Shown piece by piece: positions 1 through 12,059 of a stretch of 64,000 bases of DNA. Where the stretch lies: positions 51,610,501-51,674,500 of the forward strand of contig NC_083704.1 of assembly GCF_033118175.1 (NCBI RefSeq), given 5' to 3'. The notes below the pieces were generated by a model. The model searched no databases. It was not told the DNA's origin and saw nothing but the letters and a program-made list of their open reading frames with translations. The translations under genes and the position numbers were made by a program. Source of the DNA: Dama dama. Its lineage: Eukaryota > Chordata > Mammalia > Artiodactyla > Cervidae. The stretch's first letter is position 1, and each line of letters begins with the position of its first letter.

Positions 1-1974
1 TCTCTCTACCATAAAAACCACTCCTTTGGGATGAACAACCTCACGGGTGGTACACTTTTTTTCCAGGGACTGTAATGAGACCATAGGATATAGATCATTT
101 CTTTCTGAATAAATTCATGAATCAAAGTTTAAAAATACATAAACTGCAGAGTCTAGAAGTGAGATAAAACATGTGATACATTTACTCAGAAGATTAATAA
201 CTCCATGCCCATAATTTATCATTGTTTCAGTATTAGAAAGTAGAATTAATTTAATTTAAAAGACATTGGGTGCCTTAAAAACCAGGCAGCACCTAATTGT
301 GGTCCTGAGGTAGAAATCAATACCCAAGGCAGTGACTAAGCAGAACTAAGTGTCTGCAGACCCACTCAAGCTGGGAGCACCCCTCACATTGATCTGGCCC
401 TTCAGTCAGACCTTTCCCTCATCTGTCACTTAACACTTCCCAGAAGCAGGGGGAGGGGAGGGGTCTCCCACCAACCCCCAAGCTCAGAACCCACGTGGGC
501 TTTCTAGGAGCAATTCCACTCCCAGGAAAACCAGGGGCTCCTGAAGCAGTCACTAGAGGGGATTCTGCTTGGTCAGGTGGCTAGAACTAGTCACTAATTG
601 CTACTGATCTTTTTAAGGTAAAATTTTATGTAGGTCTGCCTCATTCCAAAAAAGAAATCTAGGCAGCAAGAATATAAAAATTTGAAGTAAGAAAGGGAAT
701 GCTAAATGACTGTTTCAAAGAAGAAGGAGATCTACACACAGGGCAAGGAAGGATGTCCATCATACATCAGTACAGGAATAACACAAATAACATGACCCCC
801 TTGGTGTCTAAAAAGGTCTCTTAACAAGCCAGTCTGCAGCAGAGATACCGGAAAGCAAAAAGGCTTGCCTCTGAGAGTAAGATCATGGTGGACTGTCTGT
901 CTCTACTTTTACATATGTCTGATCTGTGTTTTTCTCATTGAACATCTTTATAATCAGCTGAAAGTCAAAATATTTAGGACAAAAGTGTAAGACAAGAAAT
1001 AAAAATTAACAAGAAAGAGAAAAAAAAATGAAACAGGAATAAGAGCATAATGAAGATGCATACGATGAAGACATTTTCATTAATGTCTCTGTGAGATTTC
1101 TAACAGCTACTATGGAAGGAAATCAGACCAGTGACACAAGTTACCTTATCTTTTTGAATGAAATTGCTTCTCAGAACATAAAAGTATTTCTCCAGAGGAT
1201 TTTCATGGAGAGAAGAATCAGCTGACAATATGAACTGAACACAGATTATGGGGAACATAAGAGGAATGGCCGGAACAAGATTAATTTTTCCCTGCCTTCA
1301 TGGAATTTATACTGTAATGGAGAAGACATTTTAAATGGAATACATCTGAAATTAATTTTGTGGTTTACATCCAGAAATTTTTGAAAAAATGAAATAAAAC
1401 AGAAGGGAAATTATCAGACTGCATAGCAAATACCAGAACTTATTAAGTATATTTTCATCAAACATGTCTCAGATAATATATACATAGATGTAAGATGTAT
1501 ATACTTTTGTTGGCAAAAGTTTTAAAAATTGAAAAACATAGCTCTGAAAGCCAGTAATCTGGATCTACCAGTGGACACCAGTGGGTAAAAATAACCACTC
1601 ACTTTTGCTTGCTCATATACTCTCTCCCCCTCCACAAACATACGTCCACAAAACTCCTCAAGTTAAAAGGTACTGAAAAAATCCCTAACTGTGTACAGAG
1701 CCAAACACCCAAGAATCAAACCAAACAGTAAGACATAATCAACCCAGAAAGCAATGGGAATGGAGGTACATGTCCTAGGTCTGTTTCAAAAGGAAGAACT
1801 GAATCTCCACGTAAGGAAACAGTGACTCAGGCCAAGGTTGGGCAGTGAGTTCCCTGCCTGTCCTAGGAGACCAAGTGAGGCCATCCCGGGAGTCAGCCAT
1901 CTCTGGTGCTACCTGGAGAAGAAGGAATGGAGATTGGGTGAGACCAAGACAGGAATTTTCATGGGAAGAAAGAT
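1..1974. other. Non-genic DNA, no gene recognised
   Basis: No open frame here resembles a known protein. The sequence is AT-rich with scattered TAAT-type motifs (for example around 240-260) and no clear young repeat. Around 1,300-1,340 and 900-990 there are phrases reminiscent of very old LINE tails, but they are too diverged for me to name a family. Confidence 0.5.
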
Positions 1975-1990
1975 GATGCAGGTTTGGAGA

Positions 1991-2131
1991 CTTCCCTGGT
2001 GGTCCAGAGGATAAGACTTCGAGCACCCAGTGCAGGGGGCCCAGGTTCAATCCCTGGTCTGGGAATGAGATCCCACATGTCACAACTAAGATGGGCTCAG
2101 CCAAATAAATAAACATCAAAAAAAAAAAAAA
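1991..2131 (+). mobile_element. CHR-type tRNA-Glu-derived SINE
   Basis: The element opens with the cetartiodactyl CHR head (cttccctggtggtccag) and carries a polymerase III B-box-like ggttcaatcc at about 2044-2053. It ends in an A-rich tail (2117-2131). A 16-bp target-site duplication with two mismatches flanks it (1975-1990 and 2132-2147), which fixes the ends. The head is tRNA-derived, but this is a SINE and not a tRNA gene. Confidence 0.85.
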
Positions 2132-2147
2132 GATGCAGGCTTGCAGA

Positions 2148-4200
2148 GGCCCACAGAAGGAAGAATGGGATGGGGAAGGCTTTGAACCACAGATCCAGAA
2201 GGCACTCCAGAGCCCCAAGAACACTGTGCTCTGGTAAATGGAGAACCTGAAACCCAGAGAAGGAAGGACAGCACCAGCAGCAGCAGGCACCTGGGCGCTG
2301 GACACAGAAAGGAGGGAAGGTCCTAGAGACCCGATCTACCTCACAGCCTGCCCACCTTCCCTGATCCACCTCGAGTACCTATGAGGAAGAGCTCATAAGA
2401 TGTGACCGGAATGGAGCGTGAACTGACACCCCCAGTGGGCCCCAAGTGGGACAGCAGGTCAGAGAAGTAGGGTAGGGACCATGTGGACATCTGAAGACCT
2501 GGGCCATGGTCCCCAACCCAAGGCGGGCTCGTAGGCCAACCAGGGTCAGGGATGCCAGCTGACACCCCTTAGGAGGGAGCAGGGCAGTCAGAGCAGGGGC
2601 ATCCACAATTCACATGGGAGGGGGGACATCAGGGAGAAATGGCCTGTCTTCTCTAGCTGCTTCATGGGAAAGGCGGGTGGCTAGGGTAAAAGGCTCTCTG
2701 AGCTGGGTGGGCTCTACAGAGTCTGAGGCAGTTCTTTGGAAGCATGGTTTCGTGTCTTCATTCATTGGATGAGATGAAGTCTTTCCTTGGTTTTCTTAAG
2801 ACTGAAGTGATCTACCAAAAGAACACTCTTTTAAGGAAACACAAAACTGAAGATAATGAAGAATGAATTCAAACCCTGGTTCTGTTGGACCAGATGTATG
2901 GTCCAAGAGAAAGACCTGAAATGGTCAAGCAGCCGTTTCCTCATCCTCTCAGTGTTGCCACCACCATGACCCTGGGGGACCTAAGGATTAACAACGATGG
3001 TGGAAATGCCTGGCGCATGTTCTGCATTCAGTAAGGGGCTGCTGTCACCATGCAGCTGTGTTGTAAAGGAGCTGTGATGCTCACGGAAGGGCTTCCACAA
3101 GCATCTCCACAATCAAGGGTGGGGTTGTGGGAATGTGAGAAGCCACCCTACTCCTGTCACTCTACACGCCACAGAGCTGAGGCCCAAGTGGTCACACCAA
3201 GCGTACACCCCAACCCCAATGTTTCCACCCTGTGAAAATAGTAGAAATATTACTAGAAAATAGTATTGTAGGATCAGCAAACACAGGAAGGAGCCTAAAT
3301 AAACAAGCGCCTTGAAATCAAAATCACTACAAGTCCTGTTTGGCTACAACTACAAAACCTACATCCATCCTGTTAATTCAGGCATAGGCAGATGCCTTTT
3401 TAATGGTTTCATAATCACTCAGATCAATCATCATTTTAATAATGATTAGTGTTGGAAAAGGCAACAGGCTTAATCACAACTGCCTCAATTCAAAATTCAT
3501 TAACACTCTGTGACCGACTGAAATCATTACACTTGAGCTCTCAATACTTCATAATGTATCTCCTAAACGAACTGTCGAGCTGCTTAATTTCCATACTCTG
3601 TATTTTGAAGCTGCCTTTACATGACAGTATAGTTCACTATCCACAGTCACTTCCCAATGAATTAGTGTTCAGGCAAACTCCCATCATTAGGACGACTTTG
3701 AGACCTATGAGCAGATAATCCCCTGAAAGCTTCAACAACTAAATAGATGCTATTTGCTAAAATATCTAGGTTCATTATTTATAAAACATCCTAGTGAGTT
3801 AGGATAAAATGGGGCAAACAAATACAGGTTTTTCTTTAATTACAGTAGTGTTGGTGAATCAGACCTGAAATGTCTGGAAATTACCACTTTCTACAACTTG
3901 TGATTCTGCTCAAATGCCGAACTTTAAAAAAAAAACCCAAATCCAGAATAGTTCAACTGTGACATCCAGTCGTGCATTTTTCCACAGCCCAGACATACAT
4001 AAGCACAGAAAAAGGCAAAGATATGAGAGAAGACCACCCCTCACTACAGTCAGTAAAAGGTGAGCAGGTGGGTCCCCAAAATCAAGTGTCCTGTAACACC
4101 TCTGGAAGGCCTACACTCTACCAGTCTGCCACCGACTTTTAAACAACCAGACACCCCTCAAGCCAGGATAAGGAAAACTGGTAGAATGACCAGTGGTACG
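2148..4200. other. Mostly unique DNA, possible weak MIR and conserved-element candidate
   Basis: No gene is recognised. About 2920-3045 has weak MIR-like wording (tttcctcatc, ctaaggattaa, tgcctgg). The AT-rich block at 3380-3780 is free of recognisable repeats and rich in homeodomain-like TAAT cores; it is treated as a separate finding. Short frames in this interval are chance frames without family resemblance. Confidence 0.45.
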
Positions 4201-4420
4201 CTGAATAGCATAGTGAATTTTAGAGTCAGACAAATTCAAAGTTGAATTTGTCCTGAATTCAAAGTTCCTACTGGGTCCAGAGATATAACCTGGGACAAGC
4301 ACTTCACCCTTCTGAGCCTTGGTTTCCTAAATGGTGACAGCCCTGTCAAGAAAATAAATGAACTCACGTGCAATACCCAGTGCAAAGCATGCACACAATA
4401 AATGGTTATTATTATACTGG
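4200..4420 (+). repeat. MIR SINE fragment
   Basis: The order of landmarks follows the MIR consensus: a tagagtcagac segment, then acctgggacaagcacttcacc, then ctgagccttggtttcc, and finally the tail acacaataaatggttatt. It is diverged, as expected for an ancient mammalian SINE. The ends are approximate and no target duplication is visible. Confidence 0.65.
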
Positions 4421-4723
4421 GAATTGAGGGTGGAAGTTCAGGTCTTGACCTCTTTTCTACAGCAGAAGTTCTCTAAATTGATTTGCGCTTAACCATCTGG
4501 GCAGATGAACTGACATTCTTTGCTTCTTCTGGGCAAAAGATAATGACTAAAGTCCGTGCCATATGAAACCTATGTGGCTCCCAAGGTAATTTATAGAAAA
4601 TGTATACATTTTTGTCCTCAACACTTGTGTTGTATGCCTACCAAGAAACGGTTATGACTCCCCATTATTCCCCAAGTTTAATATCAGGTGGACTTGTCCT
4701 GTAACTATCTAATTTAATTGCAT

Positions 4724-5312
4724 GCTGCAAAATAATTGCAGATGGTAACTGCAGCCATGAAATTTAGAGACGCTTGCTTCTTGGAAGAAAAGCTATGACC
4801 AACCTAGACAGCATATTAAAAAGCAGAGACATTACTTTGCTAACAAAGGTCCATCTAGTCAAAGCTATGGTTTTTCCAGTAGTCATGTATGCATGTGAGA
4901 GTTGGACCATAAAGAAAACTGAGCACCAAAGAATTGATGCTTTTGAATTGTGGTGTTGGAGAAGACTCTTGAGAGTCCCTTGGACTGCAAGGAGATCCAA
5001 CCAGTCAATCCTAAAGGAAATCAGTACTGAATATTCATTAGAAGGACTGATGATGAAGCTGAAACTCCAGTACTCTGGCCACCTGATACAAAGAATTGAC
5101 TCCTTGGAAAAGACCCTGATGGTGGGAAAGATTGAAGGTGGGAGGAGAAGGGGATGACAGAGGATGAGATGGTTGGATGGCATCACCAACTCAAAGTACA
5201 TGAGTTTGAGGAAGTCGTGGGAGTTGGTGATGGACAGAGAAGTCTGGAATGCTACAGTCTACGGGGTCTCAAAGAGTTGGATATGACTGAGTGACTGAAT
5301 TGAAATGAAATG
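4724..5312 (+). mobile_element. BovB LINE 3' end (copy 1), 5' truncated
   Basis: This is the C-terminal part of the BovB ORF plus the short 3'UTR. It translates in one open stretch at 4774-5157 (127 residues) with the typical BovB tail block LWCWRRLLRVPWTARRSNQS and the ILKEIS..YSLEGLM segment. The element ends in a TGAACTGAA-like repeat tail. It is a dead 5'-truncated copy lacking the endonuclease and RT domains. It differs at many sites from BovB copies 2 and 3 only a few kilobases away, so it is a useful outgroup for them. Confidence 0.93.
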
Positions 5313-5500
5313 ATGAAACATAAGTACAAAAAAAATCATTGCTTCTACAAAAACTCAGCTGAATCACGTGGAAGTACCACATAAAGAATGTTGCTCAAGG
5401 ATTTGTTGAGTTGGATACGGGTATTAAGATGACAGCAAGTGACAAGGGAAAACCATACACTTTTATAATTGCTCTGTTTTCCTCTCATGTACCTTCATGT
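5313..5500. other. Interval between BovB copy 1 and the large L1
   Basis: Nothing coding is seen. The true L1 5' edge may lie anywhere from here to about 5,510. A shared tgcttcta at 5340-5348 and at about 14739-14747 after the L1 A-tail is a weak hint of a target duplication. Confidence 0.35.
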
Positions 5501-6865
5501 TCTTATGCTATTTTTTTCCCATTTTTTTCTTATAAATCTGTTTACTCCCCCTACATATTTCTACCTTCAAATTAGCCTTTTGCTGTGCTGTGAAGTTTTC
5601 CTCTTTGTTTTTCTTGTCTTAAAAAAAAATTCATTTTAAGATTTTTTTCTTTTTTTCTCTTTTTCACCCTTTTTTTGGATGAGTTTTTTATTTTTATTTT
5701 TTATATATTCAATTGCTTTTCATATAGTTCTTTACAAGCTATAGCTATTCCTGAATATATATAAATCTTTTTCACATACATCTATTTATCTTTGCTTTTC
5801 TATTTTTTCTTTTCTCTCTTTTTTTCCACCCATCCTTCTATCTTTTCACTGCTTTGTTTTTTCTCTCTTTTTTTCTTCTCCCTTTTTTCTTCACTCCTCT
5901 TTCAGCACGTAAGTTAACTTGTTGAGCTTTCCTTGCTATACTCCCCAGCTCGCATACTGCTCATGCTCAGCTTTCCAGATTGAGTATTAGCTAGGCTCTG
6001 CTTTTAACTGGTCAACATCACTTTTGGTTTCCCTTTTTCACCAAGTCAATCTCCTGTACTCTTTTCTTCAGAATACCTTGGATATAACTGTTTATGTGTG
6101 GAAGTGTGTATACATGTCCCATTATTTCTGTTATTACCTGCGTGATCTGCTTGATCTCCTCCCACTAGAACACAGGCACAAGTCACCTCTAACAAGAAAT
6201 CAACACAAACCACTCAACCAACCTTTCCCTCCAAGGGAAAAAAACCAAAAGGAAGAAAGAATACAACCCTAAAGCCTGGGAAAAGGAGACATCAAGTGGA
6301 CAAGCTAGAGAAAAAAAATGATGAAAAGACAGAGAAATACAGCACAAATGAAGGAACAAGGTAGAAACTCACAAGACCAAATAAACAAAGAGGAAATAAG
6401 CAATCAACCTGAAAGACAATTCAGAATAATGATAGTAAAGATACTGTGAAGAAATGAAAACAGAATGGAGAAAACACAAGAAACATTGAACACAGTTAAT
6501 ACAACCAACAAAGACATAGAAGAAATAAAGAATAAATAAACAGAAATGAATAGAACAATTACTGAAATTAAAAATATTCTAGAAGGAACCAATAGCAGAA
6601 TAGCTAAGGCAGAGGAACAGAGAAGTGAGCTGGAAGACAGAATGGTGGAAATGCTGCTGAAGAGCAGAATCAAGGGAAAAGAATGAAAAGACAGAGGAAA
6701 GCATCAGAGACCCTGCAGTTCAATTCAGTCACTCAGTCATGTCTGACTCTTTACAACCCCACAGACAGTAGCACCCCAGGCCTCCTTGTCCATCACCAAC
6801 TCCCAGAGCTTTCTCAAACTCATGTCCATCGAGTCAGTGATGCCATCCAGCCATCTCATCCTCTG

Positions 6866-7465
6866 TCATCCCCTTCTCCTCTCACCTTCAATCTTTCCCA
6901 CCATCAGGGTCTTTTCAAATGAGACAGTTCTTTGCATCAGGTGGTCAGAGTATTGGAGTTTCAGCTTCAGCATCAGACCTTCTAATGAATATTCAGGACT
7001 GATCTCCTTTAGGATGGACTGGTTGGATCTCCTTACTGTCCAAGGGACTCTCAAGAGTCTTCTCCAACACCACAGTTCAAAAGCATCAATTTTTCGGCGG
7101 TCAGCTTTCTTCACAGGCCAACTCTCACATCCATACATGACCACTGGAAAAACCATAGCCTGGACCAGACGGACCTTTGTTAGCAAAGTAATGTCTCTGC
7201 TTTTTAATATGCTATCTAGGTTGGTCATAGCTTTTCTTCCAAGAAGCAAGCATCTTTTAATTTCATGACTGCAGTCACCATCTGCTGTGATTTTGGAGCC
7301 CCCCAAAATAAAGTCTGTCACTGTTTCCCCATCTATTTGCCGTGAAGTGATGGGACCAGATGCCACGATCTTCGATTTTTGAATGTTGAGTTTTAAGCCA
7401 ACTATTTCACTCTCCTCTTTCACTTTCATCAAGAGGTTCTTTAGTTCCTCTTCACTTTCTGCCAT
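6866..7465 (-). pseudogene. BovB ORF C-terminal part (copy 2)
   Basis: This 199-residue frame lies in phase with the RT fragment upstream and is separated from it only by the amber codon in the YADD box. It begins MAESEEELKNLLMKVKEESE (just after ADDTTL) and runs through NIQKSKIVASGPI, the FPVVMYGCESW block and LWCWRRLLRVPWTVRRSNQS. It ends in the BovB C-terminal tail. The function of this domain is that of the BovB polyprotein only. The same sequence, inverted, recurs at 12549-13095 with minimal change. Confidence 0.9.
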
Positions 7466-7483
7466 AAGGGTGGTGTCATCTGC

Positions 7484-8308
7484 CTATCTGAGGTTATTGA
7501 TACTTCTCCCAGCAATCTTGATTCCAGCTTGTGCTTCATCCAGCCTGGCATTTTGCATGTTGTACTCTGCATATAAGTTAAATAAGCAGGGTGACAATAT
7601 ACAGCCTTCATGTACTGCTTTCCCAATTTGGAACCAGTCTGTTGTTCCATGTCTGGTTCTAACTGTTTCTTCTTCACCTGCATATAGATTTCTCAAGAGG
7701 CAGGTAAGGTGGTCTGGTATCCCCATCTCTTGAAGAATTTTCCACAGTTTGTTTTGATCCACACAGTCAAAGGCTTTGGCATAGTCAATAAAGCAGAAGT
7801 AGATGTTTTTCTGGAACTCTCTTGCTTTTTTAATGATCCAGTGGATGTTGGAAATTTGACCTCTGGCTCCTCTGCCTTTTCTAAAACCAGCTTGAACATC
7901 TGGAAGTTCATGGTTCACATGCTGTTGAAGCCTGGCTTGGAGAATTTTGAGCATTACTTTGCTAGCGTGTGAGATGAGTGCAATTGTGCGGTAGTTTGAG
8001 CATTCCTTGGCATTGCCCTTCTTTGGGATTGGAATGAAAACGGACCTTTTCCAGTCCTGTGGCCATTGCTGAGTTTTCCAAATTTGCTGACATATTGAGT
8101 GCTGCACTTTCATAGCATCATCTTTCAGGATTTGAAATAGCTTAGCTGGAATTGCATCACCTTCACTAGCTTTGTTCATAGTGATGCTTCCTAAGGCCCA
8201 CTTGACTTGACATTCCAGGATGTCTGGCTCTAGGTGAGTGATGACACCATCGTGACTTTCTGGGTCATGAAGATCTTTTTGTATAGGTCTTCTGTGTATT
8301 CTTGCCAC
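7484..8308 (-). pseudogene. BovB reverse transcriptase fragment, ends in stop at YADD
   Basis: This is a 274-residue frame of the BovB ORF (RTE-type reverse transcriptase, which copies element RNA at a nicked target). Visible landmarks are KRSVFIPIPKKGN (residues 88-99), GFRKGRG (141-147), RT motif A FIDYAKAFD with its catalytic Asp (173-181), and motif B EGCILSPCLFNLY (234-246). The usual RQGC of motif B reads HEGC here. The frame ends NNLR followed by TAG (7484-7486 on the plus strand), where the catalytic YADD tyrosine should be. ADD and the rest continue in the same frame. A frameshift near 8275-8290 removes the upstream part. The element is catalytically dead. Confidence 0.92.
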
Positions 8309-9111
8309 CTCTTCTTAATATCTTCTGCTTCTGTTAGGTCCATACCATTTCTGTCTTTATTGTGTCCATCTTTACATGAAATGTTCCCATGGTATCTCTG
8401 ATTTTCTTGAATAGATCTCTAATCTTTCCCATTCTATTGTTTTCCTCTGTTCCTTTGAATTCATCTTTGAGGAAGGCTTTCTTATCAGAGACCTTTGGGA
8501 CAATGTTAAACACACAACATTCAAGTTATAGGGGTCCCAGAGGAAGAAGAAAAGAAAGAAAGGCACTGAGAAAATTTTTGAAGAAATTACAGTTGAAAAC
8601 TTCCTCAACATGGAAAAGGAAATAGTCAATCAAGTCCAATAAGCACAGAGAGTCCCTTTCAGGATAATCCCAAGAAGAAACATACTGGGACACATATTAA
8701 TCAAGCTAACAGAGATTAATCACAAAGAAAGAAAAGTAACACACAAGGGAAACCCATATGATTAACAGCGGATCTTTCAGCAGAAACTCTACAGGTCAGC
8801 AGGGAAAGGCAGGACATATTTAAAATACTGAAAGAGAAAAATATACAACCAAGATTACTAACCCAGCAAAGATCTCACTCAAAATTGATGGAGAAATCAA
8901 AAGCTTTACAGACAAGTGGAAGTTAAGTGAATTAGCACCACCAAATCAGCCTTGCAACAAATACTAAAGAGACTTACATAGCCAATAAGCACAAGAGAAA
9001 GGAAAGATCTACAAAAACAAACCCAAAACAATCAAGAAAATGCCAATAGGAACATATGTATCAATAATTATCTTAAATGTAAGCAGATAAAATGCATTAA
9101 CCAAGTATAGA

Positions 9112-9591
9112 GTGACTAAATGGATACAAAAACAACACCCATATACATGCTGCCTACAAGAGACTCACTTCAGACCTAGAGACACATATAGACTGAAAGT
9201 AAAAGGATGGAAAAAGATATTCCATGTGAATGGAAAGCAAAAGAAAGCCAGAGTGGCAATCCTTATTTCTGACAAAATAGACTTTAAAATAGAGAAAATT
9301 ATAAGGGACAAAGAAGGACACTACATAATGATCAAGGGATCAATCCAAGAAGATGACCTAACAACTGTAAATATTTATGCACCCAATGTAGGAGTACCTC
9401 AATACATAATGCAAACACTAACAGGCATAAAAGGGGAAATTGACAGTAACACAATAATAGTAGTGGACTTTAACACCCCACTTACACCAATGGACAGAGC
9501 ATCAAAACAGAGAATCTATAAGGAAACACAAAACTTAAGTGAAACATTAGACCAAATAGACGTAATTGATATCTTCCCACCCACATGCTGA
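9112..9591 (+). pseudogene. L1 ORF2 endonuclease domain fragment
   Basis: This 159-residue frame matches the apurinic-like endonuclease at the ORF2p N-terminus, which nicks target DNA for target-primed reverse transcription. Seen: LQETHF at residues 15-20 (the Glu is catalytic in the family), NIYAPN at 87-92 and DFNTPL at 119-124 (catalytic-site Asp and Asn). The Gly normally before DFN is Val. The frame is cut by a stop after FPPTC, before the C-terminal histidine part of the domain. It is a dead copy. Confidence 0.9.
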
Positions 9592-10493
9592 ATCATACAC
9601 TTTTTTCTCAAGTGCACATGGAACATTCTCCAGGATAGACCACATCTTGGGCAAAGTAATCAAGCCTCAGTAAATTTAAGAAAATTGAAATCGTATCAAG
9701 TATCTTCTCTGACCATAACACTATGAGACTAGATATCAACTACAGGAAAAAAAATTGCAAAAAACACAAACTCGTGGAGATTAAACAATACATTACTAAA
9801 TAACAAAGAGGTTACAGAAGAAATAAGAAGGGAAATCAACAGATTCCTACAAACAAATGACAATGAAAACATGATGCCCCAAAACCTATGGGATTCAACA
9901 AAAGCAATTCTAAGAGGGAAGTTTATAGCAACACAATCATACCTCAAGAAATAAGAAAAGCATTGAAGAGACAACCTAACTCTACATCTAAAGCAGTGGG
10001 GGGAAAAAGAATTTTAAAAAACCCCAAGGTCAGCAGAAGGAAAGAAATCATAAAGATCAGAGCAGAAATACATGAAAAAGAAATGAAGGAAACAAGAGCA
10101 AAGATTAATAAAACTAAAAGCTGGTTCTTTGAGAAGATAAACAAAACTGACAAAACCACTAGCCAGACTCATCAAGAAAGAAAGGGAGAAAAATCAAATC
10201 AACAAAATTAGAAATGAAAAAGGAGAGGTTACAACAGGCAACACAGAAATACAAAGGTTCATAAGAGAATATCATGAGCAACTATACACTAATAAAATGG
10301 ACAACCTAGAGGAAATGGACAGATTCATAGAAAAGTTCAACCTCCCAAGACTGAACCAGGAAGAAAGAGAAATTATGAACAACCCAATTACAAACACTGA
10401 AATCGGGAATGTGATCAAAAATCTCCCAAAAAACAAAGACCAGGGCCAGATGGCTTCACAGGGGAATTCTATCAAACATTTAGAGAAGAGCTA

Positions 10494-11144
10494 ATGCCTA
10501 TTTTTCTGAAACTCTTCCAAAAAAGTGAAGAAGAGGGAACAATTCCAAACCTATTCTACACAGCCACAATCACCCTGATATCAAAACCAGGCAAAGACAA
10601 CACACAAAAAGAAAATTACAGGCCAATATCACTGACAAACATAGATGCAAAAATCCTCAACAAAATCCTAGCAAATAGAACTCAACAACACATTAAAAAA
10701 CTCGAACACCATAATCAAATCAGGTTTATTCTAGGGATGCAAGGATTCTTCAATATATGCAAATCAATCAATGTGATACATCATATTAACACATTGAAAG
10801 AGAAAAACCATATGATCATCTCAATAGATGCCAAAAAAGCCTTCAACAAAATTCAGCACCCATTTATGATAAAAACACTTCAAATAATGGGCACAGAAGG
10901 AACCTACCTCAACATAGTAAAGGCCATATATAATAAGCCCTCAGCAAACATTATTCTCAATGGTGAAAAACTAAAAGCATTCCCTCTAAGAACAGGAACA
11001 AGCCAAGGGTGTCCACTCTCACCACTATTATTCAACATAGTTTTGAAAGGCCTAGCTATGGCAATTAGAGAAGAAAAAGAAATAAAAGGAATTCAGATTG
11101 GAAAACATGAACTAAAACTTTCTCACTGTTTACAGATGATATGA
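10494..11144 (+). pseudogene. L1 ORF2 reverse transcriptase fragment, frameshift at FADD
   Basis: This 216-residue RT frame shows NYRPISLTN (41-49), motif A SIDAKKAFNKI with the catalytic Asp (110-120) and motif B SQGCPLSPLLFN (170-181). Immediately before the FADD active-site box the frame slips: the end reads KLSHCLQMI. The box itself is present in another frame at 11129-11140, as Phe-Thr-Asp-Asp (Ala changed to Thr). The frameshift alone kills the enzyme. Upstream and downstream ORF2 sequence is broken by many further stops. Confidence 0.9.
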
Positions 11145-12059
11145 TACTATACATGGAAAACCCAAAAGAAACTATCAGAAAATTACTAGAGCTAATCAGT
11201 CAATTCAGCAGTCATGAGATACAAGGTCAATACACAGAACTCACTCGCATTCTTATATACTAACACTGAAAAATCAGAAAGAGAAATTAAGGAATCAATC
11301 CCATTCACCATTGCAACAACAATAACAACAAAAATATCTAGGAATAAACCTACCTAAGGAGACAAAAGACTTGTAAATGAAAAATTATAAGACACTGCTG
11401 AAAGAAATAAAAAATGACATAAACAGATGGAAAGATATTCTATGTCCTGGGTAGGAAGAATCAATACTGTGAAAATGACTATACTACCAAATGAAATCTA
11501 CATATTCAATGTGATCCCTATCAAATTACTAATGGCATTTTTCACAGAACTAGAAAAAAATTTTTCACAGTTTTTATGCAAACACGTAAGACCCTGAATA
11601 GCCAAAGCAGTCTTGAGAAAGAATGAAGCTGGAATAATCAATCTTCCTGACTTCAACTATACTACAAATCTACAGTCATCAAGACAGTATGGCATAAGCA
11701 CAAAAACAGAAATATAGACCAATGGAACAAGATAGAGAACCCAGAGATAAACTCATGCACATATTTTTGACAAAGGAGGCAAGCATATACATTGGTGAAA
11801 GATAGCCTCTTCAATAAGTGGTCCTGGGAAAACTGGACAGCTACATGCAAAAGAACAAAATTAGAACATTCCCTAATTTCAAATCCTAAAGGATGAAGCT
11901 GTGAAAGCACTGCACTCAATATGCCAGCAAATTTGGAAAACTCAGCAATAGCCACAAGACTGGAAAAGGTCAGTTTTCATTCTAATTCCCTAGAAAGGCA
12001 ATGCCAAAGAATGCTCAAACTGCTGCACAATTGCACTCATCTCACACACTAGCAAAGTA

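Larger units (their letters stand above)
6713..8483 (-). mobile_element. BovB LINE (copy 2), 1.77 kb, antisense within L1 ORF1
   Basis: Read on the minus strand, this is a 3'-complete, 5'-truncated BovB. It covers the linker before the RT domain, the RT domain, the C-terminal domain and the TGAATTGAACTG tail. A 10-bp target duplication (atcagagacc) flanks it at 6703-6712 and 8484-8493. The RT frame is open from about 8308 down to 6866 except for one amber codon, with a 1-bp frameshift near 8275-8290. Bases 6819-7965 are nearly identical, inverted, to 12049-13196 in copy 3, while the ends of the two copies are much more diverged. Confidence 0.95.
6319..8980 (+). pseudogene. L1 ORF1 remnant split by antisense BovB
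   Basis: ORF1 of L1 encodes the RNA-binding chaperone of the retrotransposon RNP. The 5' half (about 6319-6712) has the lysine- and glutamate-rich coiled-coil coding sequence. The 3' half resumes at 8484 after a BovB inserted between duplicated copies of atcagagacc (6703-6712 and 8484-8493). Near 8860-8916 it translates as NPAKISLKIDGEIKSFTDK, the characteristic C-terminal segment of ORF1p. Many stops lie between these blocks. It is non-functional and has no host role that I can see. Confidence 0.75.
8484..11874 (+). mobile_element. L1 body: ORF1 3' part and ORF2 endonuclease/RT
   Basis: This segment of the large L1 continues directly from 6712 once copy 2 of BovB is removed. It holds the end of ORF1, the ORF1-ORF2 spacer, the endonuclease frame (9112-9591), a heavily frameshifted middle part (for example frames at 9888-10211 and 10297-10494) and the RT frame (10494-11144). 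It stops at a BovB insertion junction near 11875, within the region corresponding to the C-terminal part of ORF2. Confidence 0.88.

Noticed and set aside
1991..2060. tRNA-like sequence with B-box
   Set aside because: It is the head of a CHR SINE flanked by a target duplication, not a tRNA gene. The same applies at 44449-44520 and 54111-54190.
1775..2305. 176-residue minus-strand frame
   Set aside because: Its centre is the reverse complement of the CHR SINE (the phenylalanine run is its A-tail), and the rest has no family similarity.
6786..7268. Plus-strand 160-residue frame MSITNSQSFLKLMSIESVMP
   Set aside because: It is the antisense shadow of BovB copy 2. Similar shadows recur at every antisense BovB tail (for example 15003-15218 and 58174-58374).
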